Part shown: positions 27,301 through 33,754 of the stretch, in pieces
How the letters are laid out: every line of letters begins with the position of its first letter
How positions within the stretch are numbered: position 1 is the stretch's first letter
Assembly: GCA_964446945.1 (NCBI GenBank)
Contig: CAYUQO010000002.1
Span: 248,001 to 312,000 of the forward strand
Source: CAIYRG01 sp964446945
GTDB lineage: Bacteria > Pseudomonadota > Alphaproteobacteria > Micropepsales > Micropepsaceae
DNA: 64,000 nt
Direction: 5' to 3'
Notes under the pieces: model-generated
What the model saw: the letters and a program-made list of their open reading frames with translations, nothing else
The model's database searches: none
What the model was told of the DNA's origin: nothing
Position numbers and translations under genes: made by a program

Positions 27301-28221
27301 CGCCTGACCGACGCCGAAATCGCCCGTCTCTTGCGCGAGCGCGAGATCGATGTCGCAATTGACCTGATGGGCTTCACTGCCGAAAGCCGCCCCGGCATTC
27401 TCGCCGCCCGCCCGGCGCCGGTGCAGGTGAGCTATCTCGGTTTCGCCGGCACGATGGGCGCGCCCTATATCGATCATCTGATTGCGGACGATATTTCCGT
27501 GCCGGAGAGCGAAGCGCCGCATTTCACCGAACAAATCCGGCGCCTCGCAGGGAGCTATTTCCCCGTCGATAATTCGCGCAGCGTCGGACCCACGCCATCC
27601 CGCGCCACAGCGGGACTGCCGGATGACGCGTTTGTCTTTGCGTGTTTCAACAACAGCTACAAATTCACGCCGGAAATGTTCGACATTTGGATGCGCCTTT
27701 TGCACCAGATCGACAGGAGCGTGCTTTGGCTGTCGCCGGCCAATCCGGCGGCGATGCGCAATTTGCAGCGCGAAGCCAACCTCCGGAAAATCGATCCGCG
27801 GCGGCTGATTTTCGCGTCCTATGTTGCGCAAGCCGAACAGCATCTTGCGCGGCTCGCGGCGGCCGATCTTTTTCTCGACACGATTCCCTACAACGCGCAT
27901 GCAACCGCGGCAGACTCCCTTATCGCCGGGCTCCCGGTCATCACCTGCAAAGGGACGACATTCGCCGGCCGCGTCGCGGCCAGCCTGTTGCATGCGGCAG
28001 GACTGCCGGAACTGGTGACGCGTGATCTCGCCGGTTATGAGCAACTTGCGCTGACATTCGCGCGCGACAGTGAAGCGTTGCATGCCTGCCGGCAGAAGCT
28101 CGCCGCCGCCAGGGAGACGCAGCCGCTGTTCGATACGGCCGGCTACGCGACCAGGCTTTCCGATCTTTTGGTGTCGCTCGGGCGTTCACCCATCGCCGGG
28201 CCGTTCGACAGCACGGCGTAA
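24367..28221 (+). CDS. Tandem TPR-O-GlcNAc transferase (SPINDLY-like) double protein
   Basis: 1284 residues built from two homologous modules. Module 1: TPR repeats (about 1-215) and a GT41/SPINDLY-type glycosyltransferase (about 240-620). Module 2: TPR repeats (about 661-810) and a second catalytic part (about 860-1275). Both halves keep the family motifs: SADFHAH/SADYRLH with His294 and His930, PAPVQVSYLG twice, CFNNSYK twice, EHLAR/QHLAR with His522 and His1159, LDTQPYGAHTT/LDTIPYNAHAT, and FPARVAASLL/FAGRVAASLL. No signal peptide, so cytoplasmic. Bacterial members modify proteins or flagellin with sugars. ATG 24367 is used; TTG 24331 after GGAGG is possible but lies in repeat DNA. The 3' end overlaps the convergent methyltransferase gene by 79 bp. 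Confidence 0.88.
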   Translation: MTAVRAHQAGDAAKAARLYGEILRLEPRQFMALQGLGVLHYQAGQWEECERVMGLAIRANPSSSECFFTRGCALQRLGRPQEALICFDQVIAFNPGHGDAHSNRGVALMAMNRLDEALESFASALNIDGSNPAVWNNRGCVLVNLGRHTEAIPCFDNAIARQSNYAQAFVNRGSAHAALKRYAAAIADFERVVEIDPEFPYVRGHLAHYRMLACDWRHFAEDKVRIAQGVQAGKRIVLPFIHLALSDSPADQARCAAIWTGNDVPPRPTPLWRGEIYRHDRIRVAYVSADFHAHATAALMAGIFECHDRRQFETTAISFGPDDATPMRARMQRAFDRFIDARRASDLEIASLMRRLEIDIAVDLKGLTKDNRAGIFAWRPAPVQVSYLGYPGTMAAPYIDYLLADRTVVPEEHREFYRERLVYLPDSYQANTVRPVSTDARTRADYGLPEQGFVFCCFNNSYKITPDVFAVWMRLLRAVRGSTLWLLEDNPEEGENLRRQAEAAGIASVRLVFAQRAPMDEHLARHRHADLFLDTQPYGAHTTASDALWAGLPVLTVEGATFPARVAASLLRAAGVPELITENLADYEAAALRLAWEPGTLGAIRTKLASTREQMPLFDTEAFTRHLESAFRTMAGRAIRGEAPESFSVTAGPQSASGAMPIPANAAAEYLEGCRLIGENNFSAALVHFDEALALAPDFIEALTNRGGVLMALNRPDEAIRSLDSVLAFNPDMAEAWNNRGNALSVLGRHEEAVESFDRVLALRPRLIEALINRGTALLTLRRIEDALASYEAALKIDGRNSAALHGRANALFELKRFEEAASGFEAAMAAGPGSDFAGKLAFTRLQCCDWRMLDHDRTALAGANLSQSSRTVDPFQYLALSSSPEDQRRCAEVWVSAKHPMKPQPLWTGEEYRHERLRIAWLSADYRLHPVAQALAGVLPRLDKSRIESVGIGWGIADDSSVRDKVLAGFETFVPADRLTDAEIARLLREREIDVAIDLMGFTAESRPGILAARPAPVQVSYLGFAGTMGAPYIDHLIADDISVPESEAPHFTEQIRRLAGSYFPVDNSRSVGPTPSRATAGLPDDAFVFACFNNSYKFTPEMFDIWMRLLHQIDRSVLWLSPANPAAMRNLQREANLRKIDPRRLIFASYVAQAEQHLARLAAADLFLDTIPYNAHATAADSLIAGLPVITCKGTTFAGRVAASLLHAAGLPELVTRDLAGYEQLALTFARDSEALHACRQKLAAARETQPLFDTAGYATRLSDLLVSLGRSPIAGPFDSTA

Positions 28222-29360
28222 TTGGCGGTGACTTCGGCGCCATATTCAAAGCGCAAGAACGCCTGATCCAGCACCGCGACCGACAACCCTGCCGCTGTGG
28301 CGGCGTCGCGGACGTGGTCGGGATGGTGTTCGTAACGCCCGGTATCGGTGATGCGGAACGGGAATGTTGGGCCGCTTTCCGTGGTCAGTGCGAAAATCCC
28401 GCCCGGTTTCAGGCGTTCGGCCGCGGCCTTTGTGATGCGCTTCAGATCACCGAAATAGATCAGGCAATCGCAGCACGAAATCAGGTCGAAACGTTCGGAT
28501 GAATTTTCCAGCCATTCGGTGATCTCCGCTACCTCCAGCCGGTCGTAGATTTCGCGCTTTTTCGCCAGCTCAATCATGTCGGGCGAAAGATCGACACCGG
28601 TCATGCGCGCCGCGAGCGGCTTGAGGACCACGCCGGCAAAACCGGAGCCGCAGCCAATGTCGAGCACCTGCAATGCCTGCGCATTGCCGATCACCGATCT
28701 GATCGCCTCGAACAGCCGCTCCGGCCCCTTGTATTCGAGATCGTCGCGCATCCTGCGCTCATAGGACCAGGCGAAGTCTTTGTAGATTTTCTGGACCGTG
28801 CGATCGGACGCGCGCTCCGGCGGCGTCTCATCCCTCAGCGCAATCAGCAGATGCTCGACTTCGGCATCGTCGGGATTGGCGTTGAAATAGTTTTCAAACG
28901 CCACGCGCGCATCGGGACGCTTGCCGACCGACAGGCACAGGTCGCCGTAATCGTACCAGGCATCCCAGTTGTCGGGCTGCAGTTCGAGTGCCCGTTTGGT
29001 GCACAGCCATGCCGGTTGCGGATTGCCGGCCCGTTTCAGCTTGACCGCAAACTCATACAATTCGGTCGCCGAGAAATGCCGGACCTTGTCCGCCGGACCT
29101 TCACTCCAAACGAGAAGTCCCGCCTTCACCCCTTCATCGACCCAGCGGTCGAGATCGCCCGCCTGATCGGGCTGCATCAGCGGCGCAATGATGGCCCGGA
29201 TGTCATCGACCCCACGATTTCCGTCGCAGAGTTCAAGCAGCAGAGATGCAAAGGGATTGAGCTGATGCAGCCGGTCCGCGACCGGATCGTAACCGACATA
29301 ACCTTCGTCGGTCGGCGCCACCAGCACCGAGGGATTGACCGCGATATTCGGCATGACCAT
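28143..29360 (-). CDS. PqqD-like-TPR-methyltransferase fusion
   Basis: 405 residues with three parts. Residues 1-90 resemble PqqD, the winged-helix peptide-recognition fold of many RiPP pathways (VGYDPVADRLHQLNPFASLLLELCDG; DEGVKAGLLVW). Residues 95-170 form TPR-like helices (AWLCTKRALELQPDNWDAWYDYG). Residues 190-390 are a Rossmann methyltransferase with SAM motif VLDIGCGSG (232-240), MTGVDLSPDMI and the post-motif FDLISCCDCLIYF, of the type described as predicted methyltransferases containing TPR. It lies 87 bases after the Tat poly-Lys peptide gene on the same strand. The start may be ATG 29360 or 29354. The substrate is unknown; a peptide substrate is inferred from the PqqD-like part. Confidence 0.82.
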   Translation of the reverse strand: MVMPNIAVNPSVLVAPTDEGYVGYDPVADRLHQLNPFASLLLELCDGNRGVDDIRAIIAPLMQPDQAGDLDRWVDEGVKAGLLVWSEGPADKVRHFSATELYEFAVKLKRAGNPQPAWLCTKRALELQPDNWDAWYDYGDLCLSVGKRPDARVAFENYFNANPDDAEVEHLLIALRDETPPERASDRTVQKIYKDFAWSYERRMRDDLEYKGPERLFEAIRSVIGNAQALQVLDIGCGSGFAGVVLKPLAARMTGVDLSPDMIELAKKREIYDRLEVAEITEWLENSSERFDLISCCDCLIYFGDLKRITKAAAERLKPGGIFALTTESGPTFPFRITDTGRYEHHPDHVRDAATAAGLSVAVLDQAFLRFEYGAEVTANYAVLSNGPAMGERPSDTKRSESLVA

Positions 29361-29447
29361 TGCACCTAAAGAGACGACCGCACACCCGATTGGGCGTGCG
29401 GCCGGCTCCGCGTCAATGCAAATAAAAAGAAGCTGATGGGAAGACGA

Positions 29448-29651
29448 TTAGTCTTCGCCTTCCTTCTTCTTCTTTTTCTTCTTCTTCTTCTTGCGCTCTT
29501 CGCCGCCTTCGTCTTCACCTTCCGCGGCCATGGCCTGCGAGGTCATCACGGGGACGGCTGCCACGGCAGAGCCCACCAGCAGGGTCTTGAGAAACCCACG
29601 CCGGTCCTGGCTCACCTGGGCAAGCACTTTGTCAAGGTCATGCTGCGCCAT
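29448..29651 (-). CDS. Small Tat-signal peptide with poly-lysine tail
   Basis: 67 residues. A 16-residue polar leader precedes a twin-arginine signal (Arg17-Arg18 in DRRGFLKTLLVG), a hydrophobic core and a likely cleavage site after MTSQAMA (about residue 42). The mature part is only some 25 residues: acidic EGEDEGGEE, Arg, ten lysines (54-63), then EGED. The lysine tract is encoded by AAG repeats with one AAA. GGGAGG lies 8 bases before ATG. It is directly upstream of the PqqD-TPR-methyltransferase gene, an arrangement like a RiPP precursor with its modifying enzyme. Alternatives are a plain exported polycation/polyampholyte or an anchor peptide. Confidence 0.72.
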   Translation of the reverse strand: MAQHDLDKVLAQVSQDRRGFLKTLLVGSAVAAVPVMTSQAMAAEGEDEGGEERKKKKKKKKKKEGED

Positions 29652-29821
29652 AAAGAACGCCTCCCTGGTTGATGCCGCGCAATATGTCCTAGAGTGTGTT
29701 CAACTCATTGTTACTTTTTCTTCATGTTCACTGTTTTGTGAGCGTTATCGGGCACATGCGACAATTTGGCTGAAAAAACATGCACGTAGGGCGCGAGTCC
29801 CGCACGCCGCCCCGTCCGGGC

Positions 29822-31240
29822 TCAGGGCTGGACCGGCAGGGTGATCCGGAAGCGCGTTCCTTCTGATCCGGTCGAGACCAGAATCAGCGTGCCGCCATGG
29901 GCGGCGATCAATTCGCGCGAAATGGCGAGGCCCAATCCGGAGCCGCCCTGCCGCATGCTGCCGGCAAAAGGCTGGAACAAACGATCACGCACGGCAGGTG
30001 GAATGCCCGGCCCATTGTCGGAAATGTCGATGGTAATCAGGCCATTGGTGCGCGCCGCCTCGATCAGGATGCGCTTTTGGGCGCCGGTTTTGGCGGTTTC
30101 CAATGCTTGCCTGGCGTTGCTGAGAAGGTTGAGCACGACGCGGAACAGCTGCTCCGAATCGGCCGAGATCAGCAGCCCGCGCGGAATGTGCTTTTCCACC
30201 ATGACGTCGCCGCTTTCGGGCACGGCTGAGGAAGCGGCTTCGTCGATCACCGCCGCCAATGCGAAGCGTGTCCGCTGGGGAGCTCGTTCTTCCGCGCGCC
30301 CATAGCGCAAAGTGTTGGTGGCGAGGGCGACGGCGCGATCGAGCGCGTCGAGCAGACGTGGGGTGACACGCTGAACCACCGGGTCCTCACTCGCGGCAAG
30401 CCGGTCGGAAGCGATGCGGGCGCTGGACAGGATATTGCGCAAATCATGCTGGATTTTCGCAACTGCAAGCCCGAGTTGGGCCAGCCGCGTCTTCTGCTGG
30501 AGGAACCCATACAGCTCATGCTGCAGGGTGGACAGCTCACGTTCCGCCATGCCGATCTCATCGCGCCGCGATGAGGCATGCAGTATCCGCGACGGATCCT
30601 CCGGATTGTTCCGAAAATCGATCATTGCGGCCGTCATCCGCTGCATCGGCCGCACCAGGATCAGGTACAGGCTGATGAACACCAGCAGCGAAGTCAGCGC
30701 CGAGACGAACACCGAAAGCGCCAATGCGCGGGTGGAAAATGTAAACAGCGCAATGCGAATCGGCTCTTCATTGGCAATCACGATGATGCTGCGGCCCTGC
30801 CCCATATTGGCGTCGATCCGCATGGTTCGGTTGGGCGGCGCAAACAGGCAGCGTATGACGTCGCGAATCTGCTCGATCAGGCTGGTTTCGCCCGCGTTGT
30901 ATTCTGCCTGGACCCGCGGCGGCTCGGTGCCGAGCGAAAAAAACTCGTGCTGTCCACCACCGCGCAAGATCACCGCTTCCACTCCGGCGCGGGCCAATAG
31001 CTGCATGCGCAGGCGCTCCGAAAGCTGTTCGCCCGGCGCCTCGGTGAACGGCAGAATTGCCAGTTCTGCCGAGTTTATCCGGTCATCGAGAAGCTGGTGA
31101 TGATAGCGGGCCACCATCGGGAAATAGAGCAGCGCCACGCTGATCATGACGAAGCCGATGGTGAGCAGCAGCAGCCGGCCCGACAGGCTGTAGGCCGACA
31201 ATTGCCAGCGCTGCCGTGGCTTTTCCAGAGGCTTCAACAT
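29822..31240 (-). CDS. Orphan sensor histidine kinase (HAMP, HisKA, HATPase)
   Basis: 472 residues. Two membrane helices (about 22-42 and 170-196) enclose a periplasmic sensor of about 125 residues without a recognised fold. A HAMP-like segment follows (VRPMQRMTAAMIDFR). The phosphorylation helix reads AKIQHDLRNILSSAR with His265. ATP-site boxes are NLLSNARQAL, DNGPGIP and GGSGLGLAIS. ATG 31240 is preferred over a TTG 48 bases upstream. No response regulator gene lies nearby. It precedes the poly-Lys peptide gene by 170 bases on the same strand; a separate transcript is likely. Confidence 0.9.
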   Translation of the reverse strand: MLKPLEKPRQRWQLSAYSLSGRLLLLTIGFVMISVALLYFPMVARYHHQLLDDRINSAELAILPFTEAPGEQLSERLRMQLLARAGVEAVILRGGGQHEFFSLGTEPPRVQAEYNAGETSLIEQIRDVIRCLFAPPNRTMRIDANMGQGRSIIVIANEEPIRIALFTFSTRALALSVFVSALTSLLVFISLYLILVRPMQRMTAAMIDFRNNPEDPSRILHASSRRDEIGMAERELSTLQHELYGFLQQKTRLAQLGLAVAKIQHDLRNILSSARIASDRLAASEDPVVQRVTPRLLDALDRAVALATNTLRYGRAEERAPQRTRFALAAVIDEAASSAVPESGDVMVEKHIPRGLLISADSEQLFRVVLNLLSNARQALETAKTGAQKRILIEAARTNGLITIDISDNGPGIPPAVRDRLFQPFAGSMRQGGSGLGLAISRELIAAHGGTLILVSTGSEGTRFRITLPVQP

Positions 31241-31455
31241 GACTGAAGAGAACACCAAATGTAGGGCGAAATCATGCCCGGCCGGCAAATTCGACCCGAT
31301 AAAGCCTGTGGTTGAATACGGTCCATAATGGGGGCCAAAAGCCAGCGAAAGACAGGGTTTCCTTGAGTGAAACGCGGCTACAGCGCTATTGGCAGGACAG
31401 TCCGCTTAAACTAGATTGCCCGCGGCTTGCGCCGGAATCCTCAAAGGACAGCATC

Positions 31456-32703
31456 ATGCAAAAATTAATTCTCGCCGCGGCCCTCGCGGTAGCCGCCAGC
31501 CCATTGCAGGCGGCCCAGACAAACGATCCCGACGTCGGCAAATTGCCTGCCGGCCCCGAGAAAGCTGTCGTAGCCGAGGTCTGCACGGCCTGCCACGAAC
31601 TCGGCCGCATCGTTAACGGCAGCTATGACGCCGCCGGTTGGAACAACGTCGTCCATATGATGGTCAATGCCGGCGCGGCGCTCACGCCCGATCAGGTCCA
31701 GCCGATCACCAATTACCTGATCAAAAGCTTCCCGGAAAAGCCGCTTCCGCCGTTCAAGGAAATTGCCGGCCCGGTAAAGGTCCAGATCAAGGAATGGGTT
31801 CTGCCGACACCCGGGACCCGTCCGCATGATCCTCTGGCCGCACCCGATGGAACCGTCTGGTTCACCGGCCATATGGCGAGCATCATCGGCCATCTCAATC
31901 CCGCGACCGGCAAGATTGATGAGTATCATACCAAGACGCCGATTTCCGGTCCGCATGGCCTGGTGATGGATAAGGATGGCAACATCTTCTACACCGGCAA
32001 TTTCAAGGGCTATATCGGGAGGCTGGACGCGAAAACTCATCAGTTTACGGAGTATAAAGTCGGCACCGCGCGCGATCCGCACACTCCGCTGTTCGACAAA
32101 AACGGCATCCTTTGGTTCACCGCGCAGAACAGCAACATGCTGGGCCGACTCGATCCCAAAACCGGTGCGTTCAAACTTGCGGTCGTTCCGACCGAGCACT
32201 CCGCGCCCTATGGCATGGTGTTCGATTCCAAAGGCCATCTCTGGTTCAGCGAATGGCTGGCGCCACACCTCGTGACCGTCGTCAATCCGGACACCATGGA
32301 ACTGAAGGAAGTCACCCTTCCGAACCCCGGCACCCGGCCGCGCCGTATCGCGATCGACTCGCAGGACCGGATCTGGATTTCTGATTATTCGCGCGGCTAT
32401 CTCGGCATGTATGACACCCGTACCGGCAAGACCGCGGAATGGCCATCCCCGGGGGGGCCTCATTCCGAGCCCTATGGCATCACCACGCTGCATGACATCG
32501 TCTGGTATGTCGAAGGCAATACCCGTCCGAACGCTCTGGTCCGCTTCGATCCGAAGACCCAGAAGTTCCAGACCTTTGCCATCCCTTCGGGCGGCGGAGT
32601 CGTGCGCAATATGATGCCGACCAAGGACGGCAAAGGCCTCGTCATGGCTGAAAGCGGCGTCAATCGCATCGCCGTGGTGTCGATCGAAGATAACGAAGAC
32701 TGA
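31456..32703 (+). CDS. Exported cytochrome c-streptogramin-lyase-like (Vgb) propeller fusion
   Basis: 415 residues with a signal peptide (1-20, LQAAQ). Residues 25-95 are a small c-type cytochrome domain with one heme site CTACH (about 43-47) and a possible distal Met (MMVNAG). Residues 115-415 form a Vgb/SMP30-type propeller with blades such as DGTVWFTGHMASIIGHLNPATGKI and NGILWFTAQNSNMLGRLDPKTGAF. AAGGA precedes ATG 31456. It may be a periplasmic redox enzyme or lactonase-like protein; the substrate is unknown. Confidence 0.88.
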   Translation: MQKLILAAALAVAASPLQAAQTNDPDVGKLPAGPEKAVVAEVCTACHELGRIVNGSYDAAGWNNVVHMMVNAGAALTPDQVQPITNYLIKSFPEKPLPPFKEIAGPVKVQIKEWVLPTPGTRPHDPLAAPDGTVWFTGHMASIIGHLNPATGKIDEYHTKTPISGPHGLVMDKDGNIFYTGNFKGYIGRLDAKTHQFTEYKVGTARDPHTPLFDKNGILWFTAQNSNMLGRLDPKTGAFKLAVVPTEHSAPYGMVFDSKGHLWFSEWLAPHLVTVVNPDTMELKEVTLPNPGTRPRRIAIDSQDRIWISDYSRGYLGMYDTRTGKTAEWPSPGGPHSEPYGITTLHDIVWYVEGNTRPNALVRFDPKTQKFQTFAIPSGGGVVRNMMPTKDGKGLVMAESGVNRIAVVSIEDNED

Positions 32704-32717
32704 GCTTTTCATCTGTC

Positions 32718-32747
32718 ACGGGAGCGGCATCACCACGCCGCTCCCGT
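32718..32747 (+). terminator. Hairpin terminator after the cytochrome-propeller gene
   Basis: A perfect 11-bp stem ACGGGAGCGGC (32718-32728) / GCCGCTCCCGT (32737-32747) with an 8-base loop, 15 bases after the stop. No long T-run follows. Confidence 0.6.
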
Positions 32748-32775
32748 TGACAACCTGATTTCCCCAACCTAGAAG
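32747..32775 (+). promoter_or_regulatory. Candidate housekeeping promoter of the rpmH-rnpA-yidD-yidC operon
   Basis: TTGACA (32747-32752) followed after about 17 bases by TAGAAG, in the only gap upstream of rpmH. The -35 is consensus, the -10 weak, as is common in alphaproteobacteria. Its transcript leader would be about 120 bases. Confidence 0.4.
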
Positions 32776-32902
32776 CACGGCTCCCTTGGGCAGGGGACCG
32801 GAGCAATTTGTCAAATCGCTCCAGCTTCTGTTTTCTCGCGTTTGCTCCGCCGAACCGTCACCACTTCGGCTGGAAAACGCGGCTATCGCCCGGAGATTTG
32901 CC

Positions 32903-33037
32903 GTGAAGCGCACATACCAACCGAGCCGACTTGTCAGAAAGCGCCGCCACGGTTTCCGGCATCGGATGGCGACCAAGAAAGGCCGCCAGGTTCTGTCGCG
33001 GCGGCGCGCCCATGGCCGGAAAAGGCTCTCCGCCTGA
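32903..33037 (+). CDS. rpmH: 50S ribosomal protein L34
   Basis: 44 residues, the normal length, with the invariant KRTYQPSRLVRKRRHGFR start and the basic tail GRKRLSA. It binds 23S rRNA in the large subunit. The start codon is GTG, not ATG. First gene of the conserved rpmH-rnpA-yidD-yidC cluster; the rnpA frame overlaps its end. Confidence 0.97.
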   Translation: MKRTYQPSRLVRKRRHGFRHRMATKKGRQVLSRRRAHGRKRLSA

Positions 33038-33446
33038 CGCAGGTGCGGAGCCAGGGGCACATCCTCGCACCCTGACGCTGGTCACCATCAAAAGCCGTGC
33101 GGACTTCCTGCGGGCAAGAAGCGGGCGCCGGCACGGATTGTTGAGTCTGGCAGTAGAAGCCTGCCGTTCCCCCGACGGGAAGGTGGAACCGGGCATCGCG
33201 AGAGTCGGGTTTACTGCGAGCCGCCGGGTGGGCGGAGCCGTACAGCGCAATCGCGCAAAACGCCGTTTGCGGGCATTGGCCCGGCGCGTGATCACCGCTT
33301 TGGGGCGCGAAGGATATGACTATGTGCTCATCGCCCGGACACAGACGCTGACACGCGGTTTCGCCGAGCTTGAAAACGATCTTGGTGCCGCCATTTCAGC
33401 TCTTCATGCGGCATTGGACCGGCACAGCCGGGAAAGGTCAGGATGA
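33012..33446 (+). CDS. rnpA: Ribonuclease P protein component
   Basis: Protein subunit of RNase P, which trims the 5' ends of precursor tRNAs. The RNR box VQRNRAKRRLRALARR (about 77-92) and the preceding RVGFTASRRVGGA identify it. With ATG 33012 the product is 144 residues and overlaps rpmH by 26 bases. The first 25 residues are Pro/Gly-rich and unusual for the family; the conserved core begins at IKSRADFLRA, so a later non-ATG start cannot be excluded. Its stop overlaps the yidD start (ATGA). Confidence 0.93.
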   Translation: MAGKGSPPDAGAEPGAHPRTLTLVTIKSRADFLRARSGRRHGLLSLAVEACRSPDGKVEPGIARVGFTASRRVGGAVQRNRAKRRLRALARRVITALGREGYDYVLIARTQTLTRGFAELENDLGAAISALHAALDRHSRERSG

Positions 33447-33754
33447 CGGCCCTTTCGCAATCTGGGACTTACGCACTGGTGCGCGAAGCTTTCATCCGCG
33501 TGCTTTCAGCGCCGATTATGGGCTACCGCCGGCTGATCTCACCACTGTTGCCGCCGGCCTGCCGCTTTCATCCGAGCTGTTCGGCCTACGCATTGGAAGC
33601 GCTGCAGACGCATGGCCCTGCCAAAGGTCTTTGGCTCGCCATTCGCCGGCTGTTGCGCTGTCACCCGTTCACATTTCTTGGCGGCGGATCGGGAATCGAT
33701 CCGGTGCCACCTGCCCGCAATAAGATGGCCCATAATAAGATCGGAAAGCCTTAA
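33443..33754 (+). CDS. yidD: Membrane protein insertion efficiency factor YidD
   Basis: 103 residues. The family core LISPLLPPACRFHPSCSAYALEAL with its paired cysteines, and RRLLRCHPF, are intact. YidD supports YidC-dependent membrane insertion. It overlaps rnpA by 4 bases and yidC starts immediately at its stop, so all are translated from one message. The C-terminal tail is Lys/Asn-rich. Confidence 0.95.
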   Translation: MTALSQSGTYALVREAFIRVLSAPIMGYRRLISPLLPPACRFHPSCSAYALEALQTHGPAKGLWLAIRRLLRCHPFTFLGGGSGIDPVPPARNKMAHNKIGKP

